This document shows, piece by piece, positions 8,152 through 16,446 of a stretch of 64,000 nucleotides of DNA. The stretch's first letter is position 1, and each line of letters begins with the position of its first letter. Source of the stretch: Streptomyces sp. 2131.1 (GTDB lineage Bacteria; Actinomycetota; Actinomycetes; Streptomycetales; Streptomycetaceae). The stretch covers positions 6,374,001 to 6,438,000 of the forward strand of contig NZ_FNSY01000001.1 of the NCBI RefSeq assembly GCF_900105515.1, written 5' to 3'. The notes under the pieces are model-generated. The model did no database searches. It saw only the letters and a list, made by a program, of their open reading frames with translations, and was not told the DNA's origin. A program made the translations under genes and the position numbers.

Positions 8152-8556
8152 TCAGTCGGACAGCAGGATGCGCGCCTCGGCGGAGGCCCTGACCCCGGTC
8201 ATCCGCCAGGTGCGGAAGCCGCGCAGCCCCTCGTAGCGGCCGCCGGTCCCGGTCGCCGGATAGTGCACCCACTCGCTGGTGCGCACGTCGTTGAAGTCCG
8301 CCCACCCCTCGGCGTGGATGGTGCCGTCGTCGAGCGTGATGTCCTCGGTGTAGTAGGTCAGCAGCCCGCCGTCACCCGGCCGCACGTACTCGATGCGGAA
8401 CGAACCGTGCGAGGTGCCGATCAACTTGCCGTCCTCGTCGAACAGTTCGTCGTCGAACGTGCCGGTCTGGCCCACGCTCGGATCGGCGACCTCGACGTCG
8501 TCGACCACCTTGACCACGACTTCCCTGGGGACGCGCAGCACGATCTGGTCAGCCAT
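8152..8556 (-). CDS. abyU: AbyU-like spirotetronate cyclase (Diels-Alderase), small beta-barrel
   Basis: This is a 134-residue all-beta protein of the allene-oxide-cyclase-barrel-like family. From memory its sequence is strikingly close to AbyU of abyssomicin biosynthesis, including blocks such as VVVKVVDDV, FRIEYVRP, GGLLTYY, IHAEGWADFNDVRTS and WRMTGVR. AbyU catalyses the intramolecular [4+2] cycloaddition that makes the spirotetronate; aromatic residues in the LTYY and WRMTG regions line its barrel. The ATG at 8556 overlaps the end of the RHS gene by 8 bp, and KASIII follows after 32 bp. No alignment could be run, but the match of unusual blocks plus the tetronate cassette makes this call strong. 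Confidence 0.9.
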   Translation of the reverse strand: MADQIVLRVPREVVVKVVDDVEVADPSVGQTGTFDDELFDEDGKLIGTSHGSFRIEYVRPGDGGLLTYYTEDITLDDGTIHAEGWADFNDVRTSEWVHYPATGTGGRYEGLRGFRTWRMTGVRASAEARILLSD

Positions 8557-11200
8557 CTGACGGTTCCTCTCGATAGGAAGGGGATACGGACCCGGGCGGT
8601 GGCGCCCAGGCGATCAGGGGAGGCGCGGCGAGACGCGCGCCCGGTCCGGTGAGGGCATCCGTCGCGGCCCCGGCCGCGTCCGGGGAGTGCGCCGGCGGGA
8701 AGAAGACCTCTGCGGCGGGCTCGTGCGGCCGGGCGAGCACGGACCAGAGGCCGAGCCGCGTCCAGGTCCCGCTGTTCACCGGGTCGTTGTCGGAGAAGGT
8801 GTACGGGGCGTACTGGGCACCCGTCGGGTCCGGCTGCGTGAAGCGCCCCCAGAACCCGTTGTAGAGGTGCTGGTCCAGGAGGTGCGCGCTGCGCAGCAGC
8901 TGATACGCGCCCCGGTAGCGGAACGGGTTCACCGCCGCCGCCTCGCCCGACGCCGATACAGCCCCGTGCGGGGTGTAGCGGTAGCGGGCGGCGAGCCCGC
9001 CCTCCTCGTCGATCAGCGCGAGGACGGAACCCTGCTGGTCGGTCACCGCCCAGTAGTGGCGGCCCGTCGAGGTGAGGACGGCGAGCAGGGTGCCGTCCGG
9101 GGTGCGCACGTAGTCGGTCGGCACTCCGTCGTCGCTCGTGCGCACGATGCCGAGCGCGGAGTGGGTCAGCACATGGGTGACGGTGCGCCCGTCCACCGTG
9201 GTCTCGGTGATGCGGCGCGGTGTCTCCTGGCCGAGCCCGTCGTAGTCCACGTCCACGACCCGGACGCCGCCGAAGACACCGGTCAGCGTCTGGTGGGTGG
9301 CGCTGTAGCGGAACGAGCCGGTGGGGTTCGTCTCCTCGGTGAAGTTGCCCGCTCCGTCGTACGCGAACCGGGTCTCGCCGAACCGGACGACCTGGCCCGC
9401 GTCGTTGAGCGTGAACTCCGTCGATCCCAGCCGGCGCAGATGATGGGCGCCGTCGTACGCGAACGTGGTGTCGCCCGCCCGCACGAGGCGCCCGAGCCCG
9501 TCGTACGCGTAACCGGTGAACTCCCCGTCGGCCACGGTCCATCGAAGCCGGTCGCTGTCCGCGCCGCCGCCCGAGCTGTACCCGTACTCCGCCGACAGCA
9601 GCGTCTCGCCGCCCGGCCCGCGCACCGTCAGGGCGGTCCGGCGGCCAGACGCGTCGTAACGGAACTCCTGTACGGCCGCGCCCAGTTCGACGTGCACCGG
9701 ACGCCCGGCGGCATCGCGGACGAACCGCGCGGTGCGGCCGGCCGGAGTGGTGACCGTCTCGGTGCGGCCCGCGCCGTCCAGGCCGTAGCGGGTGGTGCCG
9801 CCCGGGGTGGTGAACGAGGTCGGCGCGCCCTCGGAGTCGTACACCGCACCCGTCGCCTCCGGAGCCGAACCGGCCTCGCCGGTGCGGACCGAGGCCGTCA
9901 GCCGGTCGCCCCCCGCCGTCCTGACCCAGCCGAACGCATAGGACCAGCCGGGCCCCGACTTGCGGATCACCCGGCCGAGCGCGTCGCGCGCCAGGACGAG
10001 CAGCGTGCGCCCCGCGTTCTCGTCGGTGACCTCCGTCAGCCGGCCCGCCGGGTCGTGGCGGTGGCCGATGCGGTCACCGGCCCCGCCGGTCACCGAGGTG
10101 ACCCGGGACAGCCCGTCGTACCCGAAGACCGTGCGGCCCAGCGGAGCGGGCGGGGTGACGGAGGTGAGGTCGCCGGCCTCGTCGTAGCCGAAGCGGGTCC
10201 GGGCGCCGTTGCCGTCGGTGATCTCCGTGAGCCCGCCGTGGACCGGGTCGTAGCTCCGCCGGTCCACGTCCGCTCCGCGTCCGGCCGCCCGGCTGCGGAC
10301 CGGGCGGCCCGCCGCGTCGTACTCCAGCAGCAGTTCGTCACCCAGCGGACCGCGCAGCGCGGTGAGCGTCCCGCCGCCCTCCAGCGGGGTGTACGAGACC
10401 CGGGACAGCGCCCCCGTCGGCAGCCGTAGTGACACCGGACGGCCCTGGTCGTCGTAGGTCCGGGTGAGCGTGGCGCCGGTCGTGTCGGTGACGGAGATCC
10501 GGCGGCCACCGGCGTCCCGGGTGCGGACGAGGACCTGGCCGGACGGGTGCTCGACGGCCGTCGGCCGGCCCTGCGCGTCGAAGACGTACCCCGTGCGCAG
10601 CCCCGTGGGCCCGGTCACCAGCGTGCGGTCCGCCCCGTAGTCGAACGCCGTACGCGCCCGGCCGTCGGGACCGGTCCAGGAGAGTTCCGAGACGGCGAAC
10701 ATGCCGTCGTAGGAGAGGTCCACGGTGTCGCCGAGCGCGTCGGTGACGCGCACCAGCCGCCCGTCCGCGTCCCAGAGGAAGGCCGTGGTCGCCCCGTCCG
10801 CCCCGGTATGCCGCTCCAGCCGTCCGGCACGGTCGTACGCGAACGACGCGGCCTCGGCCCCCAGCGGGTCGACGATCTTCGTCACCAGGCCGTCGGCGTC
10901 ACGGTGCAGCGACACCACCCGGCCCCGGCCGTCCGTGAACGTCACCGGCTCGCCCGTGGTGTCGGGCTCGAAACCGGGGCCCGCCGCGTACGACCAGCCG
11001 GGGCCGAAGCCCAGCTCCGCCCGGGAATGGCTGCGGTATTCGCGCACCAGACGCAGATGGCGGGAGCCCCCGGCGACGACCAGGTCCAGCTGGCGCACGA
11101 TCAGTTCGCCCTCGTGCAGGTCGACCAGCAGCTCGCAGCGGTCTCCGAGGGCAAGGCGCCGCACGGCGCGATGGGCGGGCAGGTCCCGGGGCGTGGTCAC
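8549..11200 (-). CDS. YD/RHS-repeat protein heading the tetronate operon
   Basis: The protein has 883 residues. After an RHS-type N-terminal region (DLVVAGGSRHLRLVREYRSHS), most of it is tandem YD repeats of the form G-R-[LP]-x(n)-Y-D-x-x-G (FGYDGLSRVTSVTG, EYDAAGRPVRSR, YDGLGRLVRAG). An RHS core-like segment near residue 800 reads NPFRYRGAYQ and GRFTQPDPTG. After it come only about 60 Pro/Ala-rich residues, and I recognise no toxin domain. There is no signal peptide or TM helix, so it looks cytoplasmic. The start is GTG behind GAGGAG. Its end overlaps the AbyU-like gene, so it is first in the tetronate operon. RHS shells usually encase toxins; the role here is unknown. Confidence 0.88.
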   Translation of the reverse strand: MTTPRDLPAHRAVRRLALGDRCELLVDLHEGELIVRQLDLVVAGGSRHLRLVREYRSHSRAELGFGPGWSYAAGPGFEPDTTGEPVTFTDGRGRVVSLHRDADGLVTKIVDPLGAEAASFAYDRAGRLERHTGADGATTAFLWDADGRLVRVTDALGDTVDLSYDGMFAVSELSWTGPDGRARTAFDYGADRTLVTGPTGLRTGYVFDAQGRPTAVEHPSGQVLVRTRDAGGRRISVTDTTGATLTRTYDDQGRPVSLRLPTGALSRVSYTPLEGGGTLTALRGPLGDELLLEYDAAGRPVRSRAAGRGADVDRRSYDPVHGGLTEITDGNGARTRFGYDEAGDLTSVTPPAPLGRTVFGYDGLSRVTSVTGGAGDRIGHRHDPAGRLTEVTDENAGRTLLVLARDALGRVIRKSGPGWSYAFGWVRTAGGDRLTASVRTGEAGSAPEATGAVYDSEGAPTSFTTPGGTTRYGLDGAGRTETVTTPAGRTARFVRDAAGRPVHVELGAAVQEFRYDASGRRTALTVRGPGGETLLSAEYGYSSGGGADSDRLRWTVADGEFTGYAYDGLGRLVRAGDTTFAYDGAHHLRRLGSTEFTLNDAGQVVRFGETRFAYDGAGNFTEETNPTGSFRYSATHQTLTGVFGGVRVVDVDYDGLGQETPRRITETTVDGRTVTHVLTHSALGIVRTSDDGVPTDYVRTPDGTLLAVLTSTGRHYWAVTDQQGSVLALIDEEGGLAARYRYTPHGAVSASGEAAAVNPFRYRGAYQLLRSAHLLDQHLYNGFWGRFTQPDPTGAQYAPYTFSDNDPVNSGTWTRLGLWSVLARPHEPAAEVFFPPAHSPDAAGAATDALTGPGARLAAPPLIAWAPPPGSVSPSYREEPSDG

Positions 11201-11444
11201 GGGCGGCTCCTCAACTGGACCGGCGGGGAGGCGAATCAGCGGGTTTCGACGGTCGCCAGGCTGCCGGGGGCGTCTAAAGCACCCCTAAGGTCACCGGCCG
11301 CGCCCATCCGGAACGCACCATGAAGGTTCTGTTACAGAACGATTCACGCCGTCACCCGCGCCTACTCTGGCGAGGGCCAAGGCAGTTGGGCGTCTCCGTG
11401 CGCCGGGAGAGCGGTCGCGCGGACCGGGGGAAGGGACCTGCTTC

Positions 11445-14171
11445 ATGGGCATCACCACCATCACCGGGCCGGGCACCGCGGCGGCCGTCCGCGTCGCCGA
11501 GACCGCACGGCTCGGCAGCCTCCTCCGGGCGGCCCGCGACGGCCGCCCGGCCATCGTGGAACTCGCGGGAGACCCGGGAACCGGCAAGACCGCGCTCCTC
11601 ACCGCACTCACCCGGGAGGCACGCGCCCAGGGACTTGCCGTGCTCCACGGACGCTGCACCGAGGCCGAGACCCGGGTGCCGTTCCACCCCCTCGTCCAGG
11701 CCCTCACCATCTGGCAGAGCGCCGCCACCCGGCCGGCAGCGGTCACGGCGGCCACCGCCGTCCTCGTCGAGGCCCTCACCGAACTCCCGCCCGGCGCCGA
11801 ACAGGACGCCTGGCGCTCCCCGTTCCTCGCCGAAGCGCGCCGCCTGCTCGCGACCGGGCCCGCCTCCGCACCCGACGGCACCCTGCTCGTCCTCGACGAC
11901 TTCCACTGGGCCGACCCCGGCTCGATCCGGCTCCTGGAGACCCTGATCCGCTGGCCCCTCGACCGCGGCCTGCTGGTCGTCGTCGCCCACCGCCCCCGGC
12001 AGGCCCCCGTCCCCCTGCGCGCGGTCCTCCAGCAGGGCGGCGAGACCGGGGCCGTCGAGTCCATCGGCCTCGGCCCGCTGACCGAGGAGCAGTGCGGCGC
12101 ACTCCTCGGCCTGGACCCGGACGACCCCGCACTGCCCCGCCTCCACGCCCGCGGTGACGGCAACCCGCTCTACCTCACCGCCCTCGCCGAGGCCGGGCCC
12201 CGGACCGGGGACACCCTCGACCTCGGGACCGCCGGCGCGCTCGGCGCCCGGCTGCTCGCGGAGACCGCGCTGCTCGCGGGCACCGCCCGCACAGTGGTGC
12301 ACGCCGCCGCCGTCCTCGGCAGCGTCTTCGACATCGACGCCGTCGCCGAGGTGGCCGGCACCACCCGCGACGACGCCTGCCGGGAGCTGTCCGGCCTGCG
12401 CCGCCGCGACCTGGTCCGCGCCACGGACCAACCCGGTGTCCTCGCCTTCCGCCACCCGCTGCTCCGGGGCTGCCTGTACGCCGACGCCGACCCCTGCTGG
12501 CGCTCCGCCGCCCACCGCCGTGCCCGGGACAGGCTCACCCGCCTCGGACTCCCCGCCCTCGACATCGCCCCGCACATCGAGCGTGCCGGATCGGGGGTGC
12601 ACCCGGCCGACGGAGAGGTCCTGGCCGCCGCCGCCCGCACCTGCGTCCAGGCCGGCCGGGCGGCGGACGCGGCGCACTGGCTGACGGCCGCGCTCCGCCT
12701 TCGGCGCCGGACGGGGGGCGATGCCGGAGCCGGAGGCACGGACCTGTGGAAGCAGGTGGTCCGGGCGCTGGCCGCCCAGGGAGACGCCGAGCGCATCATG
12801 TCGCTGCGCGCGGACATCCTCGCCGGACCCGACGGCCGGTCACCCGAGGCCCGCGCCCGCACCGCCGCCTTCCTCGCCGCCGTGCTCGCCGGCACCGGGC
12901 ACGACGAGGGGGCGCAGGCCCTGCTGGCCGCCGAACTCCCCGCCGCCCAGGCCGCGTCGCCCGGTTCCGGACTGCTGCTGCGGGTCCACCAGCAGCTGGC
13001 CAAGGTGCTCGCCGGCCAGGTGCCCGCCCGCACCGAAGTCGAGATCCTCACGCACCGCACGTTCGGCGCCGACCCCGTCACCCTCGGCGGCGCCCTCAGC
13101 CTCGCCGGGCTGTGCGCGGTGCTCGACGCCGACATGTGCGCGGCCGAGACGTCCCTGGACGCGGCCGCCCACGCCCTGGACGAGCTGGACACGGGCCGCG
13201 CGGCGGGCGACGCGGAGGCCGGCTACCTGCTGGTCCTCAGCTGGGCCGAGGCTCTGATGGGCTGGTACGGGCCCGCCCACGGGCATGCCGAACGCGCCCT
13301 GACCGCGGCGCGCGACCGGGGCGACGCCCACCTGCTGCCGCCCCTGCTCGACACGCTCGGCTACGTGCACTACCAGAGCGGCCGGCTCGCCGACGCCCTC
13401 GGAGCCGTCCAGGAGGGCACCGCCGTCTCCCGCGCCATGGGCCGCGGCGATCACGCCGCCCTGTCCGACGCGGTGAGCGCCGCCGCCTGGGCCCAGCTCG
13501 GCCGCACCGCCCCGCACCCCGCCCCGGCGGGGCGTACGGTTCCGGAGCCCCGGACGCCGCTCAACGCCCTGCTCCTGGCCGAGGCCGCACTCGCCTCGGG
13601 CGACCCCGGAGCCGCGCTGGCCCTGCTGCTGCCCGAGCGGGAGGCGTGGCGGGTGGCCGAGCCGGTCGCGGTGTTCGCCGCCCGCAACTACGAACTGCTG
13701 GGCGCGGCGGCGGTCCAGGCGGACGGCGCGGGCACGGCCTGCCTGGACGCCTGGGCGGAGCGCGCCACCGAGGCCGCGTCCGCCGTCGGCCTGATCGAGC
13801 AGAGCGGACACGCGCTGCTGGCCCGGGGGCACGCCCTGATGGGCCGCGGACTCCCGGCGGAGGCCGCCGCGTGCTACGAGGAGGCCCGGGTGCTGTTCGG
13901 CGACGCCAGCCCGGCGGGCGCCCGCGCCCGTGAACTGGCCCGGTCCGCCGGGCGGATGGCGGAGCGGTGCGAGGACGACGGTCTCGGTGAGCTGACCCTG
14001 CGCGAGCGTGAGGTCGCCGAACTCGCGGGCGAGGGACTGAAGACGAAGGACATCGCCGGCCGGCTACGGGTGAGCCCGCGCACCGTGGACGTCCATCTGA
14101 CGCACATCTACAGCAAGCTCGGTGTGAACTCGCGCGCCGCGCTCGTCCGGCTGATGGCCCTGGCCGGCTGA
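11445..14171 (+). CDS. LAL-type LuxR-family cluster activator (ATPase + HTH)
   Basis: This large 908-residue regulator has an N-terminal AAA/NACHT-like ATPase with Walker A GDPGTGKT (residues 42-49) and Walker B LLVLDDFHWAD (around 147-157). A long helical TPR-like middle follows, then a C-terminal LuxR helix-turn-helix (850-905: LTLREREVAELAGEG, then VSPRTVDVHLTHIYSKLGV). LAL proteins are typical pathway activators of polyketide clusters, and an equivalent (AbyH) is found in abyssomicin clusters. It is divergent from the RHS-tetronate operon across 244 bp, so it may drive that promoter. Its 3' end overlaps the convergent PPTase gene by 64 bp. Confidence 0.92.
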   Translation: MGITTITGPGTAAAVRVAETARLGSLLRAARDGRPAIVELAGDPGTGKTALLTALTREARAQGLAVLHGRCTEAETRVPFHPLVQALTIWQSAATRPAAVTAATAVLVEALTELPPGAEQDAWRSPFLAEARRLLATGPASAPDGTLLVLDDFHWADPGSIRLLETLIRWPLDRGLLVVVAHRPRQAPVPLRAVLQQGGETGAVESIGLGPLTEEQCGALLGLDPDDPALPRLHARGDGNPLYLTALAEAGPRTGDTLDLGTAGALGARLLAETALLAGTARTVVHAAAVLGSVFDIDAVAEVAGTTRDDACRELSGLRRRDLVRATDQPGVLAFRHPLLRGCLYADADPCWRSAAHRRARDRLTRLGLPALDIAPHIERAGSGVHPADGEVLAAAARTCVQAGRAADAAHWLTAALRLRRRTGGDAGAGGTDLWKQVVRALAAQGDAERIMSLRADILAGPDGRSPEARARTAAFLAAVLAGTGHDEGAQALLAAELPAAQAASPGSGLLLRVHQQLAKVLAGQVPARTEVEILTHRTFGADPVTLGGALSLAGLCAVLDADMCAAETSLDAAAHALDELDTGRAAGDAEAGYLLVLSWAEALMGWYGPAHGHAERALTAARDRGDAHLLPPLLDTLGYVHYQSGRLADALGAVQEGTAVSRAMGRGDHAALSDAVSAAAWAQLGRTAPHPAPAGRTVPEPRTPLNALLLAEAALASGDPGAALALLLPEREAWRVAEPVAVFAARNYELLGAAAVQADGAGTACLDAWAERATEAASAVGLIEQSGHALLARGHALMGRGLPAEAAACYEEARVLFGDASPAGARARELARSAGRMAERCEDDGLGELTLREREVAELAGEGLKTKDIAGRLRVSPRTVDVHLTHIYSKLGVNSRAALVRLMALAG

Positions 14172-14818
14172 GGCACCCCGGTCGCGGTGACCAGCAGCCC
14201 ACGGCCGGCCGCCCACCGGCCGTGCAGGACCCGGACCGCCCGGCCCCCGACCACGGGGCCGGGCACCAGCAGCACCGCCCGGAAGGTGCCCCCGGCGTCG
14301 ATCCGTATCTCCGCCTCCGGGAAGTCGAGCAGCCGGCCGGTCAGCGGGAACCACGCCTTGTACACCGCCTCCTTGGCGCTGAACAGCAGCCGGTCCCACG
14401 CCAACCCGGGCCGCTCCGAAGCCAGTTCCGCAAGGCGTGCCCGCTCCGCCGGCAACGCGATGGACTCCGGCATGCCCGGCCGCAGCGGACGGTCGGGCTC
14501 GGCGTCGATGCCGACGGACGCCAGCACCCCGCTCCGCGCCACGGCGGCCGCCCGGAAGCCCTCGCAGTGCGTCATGCTGCCGGTCACCCCGTCCGGCCAG
14601 CGCGGAGCGCCGAGGCGGCCGGGCACCAGCGGCTCGTAGCCGACGCCGAGCCGGGCGAGCGCGAGGCGCGCGCAGTGGCGTACGGAGGTGAACTCCCGGC
14701 GCCGGGACGCCACCGCGTGCGCCATGGCCGCCTCCTCCGCGGGGTGCAGCCGCGCGCCGGGCGGGTCGTCGTACACCTCGGCCCCGACCGCTCCCACGGG
14801 CAGCAGTGCGCCGATCAC
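14108..14818 (-). CDS. 4'-phosphopantetheinyl transferase (EntD/Sfp type)
   Basis: The 236-residue protein carries the PPTase signatures: SMTHCEGFRAAAVA, the metal-binding VGIDAEPDRPL and LLFSAKEAVYKAWFPLTGR, where the E and K of SAKE are key. It converts apo-ACPs to holo form using CoA. In this cluster its likely targets are the stand-alone ACP at 4994-5221 and the carrier domains of the missing PKS. The GTG start at 14818 overlaps the metallophosphoesterase stop (GTGA). The last 64 bp lie inside the 3' end of the convergent LuxR gene. Not every abyssomicin-type cluster encodes its own PPTase. Confidence 0.92.
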   Translation of the reverse strand: MIGALLPVGAVGAEVYDDPPGARLHPAEEAAMAHAVASRRREFTSVRHCARLALARLGVGYEPLVPGRLGAPRWPDGVTGSMTHCEGFRAAAVARSGVLASVGIDAEPDRPLRPGMPESIALPAERARLAELASERPGLAWDRLLFSAKEAVYKAWFPLTGRLLDFPEAEIRIDAGGTFRAVLLVPGPVVGGRAVRVLHGRWAAGRGLLVTATGVPQPARAISRTSAAREFTPSLL

Positions 14819-15678
14819 CGCCGGGCCTCCGGCGCGTCCGCCCCGACACCGGGCAGGATCACGCGTGGCCGGCCCGGGCCGTCGCTCCGGCGGCTCCACT
14901 CCCGGGGGTAGCCCACTGACACCTCCTCGAAACGGACCCCGTCGTGCCAGGTGGTCCGCGGGATGTGGAGGTGCCCGTACACCACCGCGCGGGCGTTGAA
15001 CCGGGTGTGCCAGTCCGCGGTGGCCTCGGTGCCGCACCACAGTGCGAACTCCGGGTGCCGCAGGATGCGGGTGGGCTCGCGGACCAGCGGGAAGTGGTTG
15101 ACCAGCACCGTCCCGGTTCCGGGCGGCAGCTCCGCGAGCCGGCGCTCCGTCAGCGCCAGGCGGGCCCGGCACCAGGCGTCGATCGAGGGGTACGGGTCAG
15201 GGTGCAGCAGCGCTTCGTCGGCGCCCACGATGCCGCTCTCCCGGGCCCGTTCCAGCGCCTGTTCGCGGGTCCGGGTGCCGGACGGCCGGAAGGTGTAGTC
15301 GTACAGGACGAACAGCGGGGCCACGGTCACCGGGCCGCTCGGCCCGTGCCACACCGGATAAGGGTCCTCGGGCGTCAGGACGCCCAGGTCCCGGCAGATC
15401 CGCACCAGATGCTCGTACCGGGCCAGGCCTCGCAGGGTGAGCGGGTCCTGGCGGTGGGTCCACAGCTCGTGGTTGCCCGGCACCCACACCACCTTCGCGA
15501 AGCGCCGGCTCAGCAGTTCCAGGGCCCGGCCGACATCTCCCGCGACCTCGCCGACGTCCCCGGCCACCAGCAGCCAGTCGTCCGGGTGCCCGGGGCGCAG
15601 CCCTTCCAGCACCGTCCGGTTCTCGTCGAACGCCACATGCAGGTCGCTGATGGCCAGCAGCCGTCCGGCCCCGCTCAC
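14815..15678 (-). CDS. Calcineurin-like metallophosphoesterase inside the SARP-TEII-PPTase operon
   Basis: The 287-residue protein has all the metal-binding motifs of the calcineurin-like family in order: ISDLHVAF, VAGDVGEV, VPGNHELW, VLVNHFPL and VYGHLHIP. There is no signal peptide, so it is probably cytoplasmic. It overlaps the thioesterase before it and the PPTase after it by 4 bp each (GTGA at 15675-15678 and 14815-14818), so it is translated as part of this set. Its substrate cannot be read from the sequence. A link to phosphopantetheine or phosphorylated intermediates is a guess from position only. Confidence 0.88.
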   Translation of the reverse strand: MSGAGRLLAISDLHVAFDENRTVLEGLRPGHPDDWLLVAGDVGEVAGDVGRALELLSRRFAKVVWVPGNHELWTHRQDPLTLRGLARYEHLVRICRDLGVLTPEDPYPVWHGPSGPVTVAPLFVLYDYTFRPSGTRTREQALERARESGIVGADEALLHPDPYPSIDAWCRARLALTERRLAELPPGTGTVLVNHFPLVREPTRILRHPEFALWCGTEATADWHTRFNARAVVYGHLHIPRTTWHDGVRFEEVSVGYPREWSRRSDGPGRPRVILPGVGADAPEARR

Positions 15679-16445
15679 GAGCGACCCACCGCCCGCCCGT
15701 GCGCCGGGGCCTGCGAGGACAGCGCGACGGCGAGTTCCGCCAGGGCCGGCATGTGGTCGTTCAGGGAAAAGTGACCGCCCGGCAGGACCCGCAGCTCGAA
15801 GGGGCCCGTGGTGTGCTCGCGCCACGCCCGTACGTCCTCCGGCGGCGCCTCCGGGTCGCTGTCCCCGGTGACGGCGACGACCCGGCACGAGAGGAGGCCG
15901 CCGCCCGGTACGTAACCGGCGACGGCCGCGTAGTCGGCGCGCAGCGCGGGGAGGATCACCCCCAGCAGATCGGGATCGGCGAGCACGGCGGGGTCGGTGC
16001 CGCCCAGCGCGCGGACCCGGGCGATCACCGCCTCGTCGGTCTCCAGCCGCTCCCCGGCCCCGAGTCGCGAGGGAGCCCGGCGGCCGGAGACGATCAGCGC
16101 CGCCGGCCCGTGGCGCCCGGACAGCCGCAGCGCCACCTCGTGGGCGAGCGAGGCCCCCATGCTGTGCCCGATGAAGATCCGCGGCCCGGCCGGCGGCGGC
16201 CCGGACGCCAGCGCCCCGGCGACCAGATCGGCGAGCCGGTGCAGATCGCGGACGGGCGGTTCGCGGTAGCGGTCCTGGCGGCCCGGGTACTGGACGGCGC
16301 GCACGTCCAGCGAGGCGTGCACGGCGGCGGACAGCGGACGCCAGAAGCCCGCCGCGCCGCCCGCGTGCGGGAAGCAGACCAGCTCGGCGCGGGCGTCCGT
16401 GGGGTGATAGCGGCGCAGCCAGGCGTCCTGGTTCACGGCGGCCAC
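15675..16445 (-). CDS. Type II thioesterase (polyketide editing)
   Basis: The 256-residue alpha/beta hydrolase has the type II thioesterase pattern: LVCFPHAGGAAGFW at the oxyanion region, VQYPGRQDRY, the catalytic Ser in FIGHSMGASLAHE, the Asp in VTGDSDPEAP and the His in PGGHFSLND. It removes misprimed or stalled acyl groups from PKS carrier domains, which implies a modular PKS nearby although none is in the window. The GTG at 16445 starts one base after the SARP stop; an in-frame GTG nine bases further in is also possible. Abyssomicin clusters carry a similar enzyme (AbyT). Confidence 0.92.
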   Translation of the reverse strand: MAAVNQDAWLRRYHPTDARAELVCFPHAGGAAGFWRPLSAAVHASLDVRAVQYPGRQDRYREPPVRDLHRLADLVAGALASGPPPAGPRIFIGHSMGASLAHEVALRLSGRHGPAALIVSGRRAPSRLGAGERLETDEAVIARVRALGGTDPAVLADPDLLGVILPALRADYAAVAGYVPGGGLLSCRVVAVTGDSDPEAPPEDVRAWREHTTGPFELRVLPGGHFSLNDHMPALAELAVALSSQAPAHGRAVGRS

Positions 16446-16446
16446 G

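Noticed and set aside
8549..11200. RHS gene considered as a polymorphic toxin with immunity gene
   Set aside because: No toxin domain is recognisable after the RHS core, and the downstream small gene is AbyU-like rather than an immunity protein.
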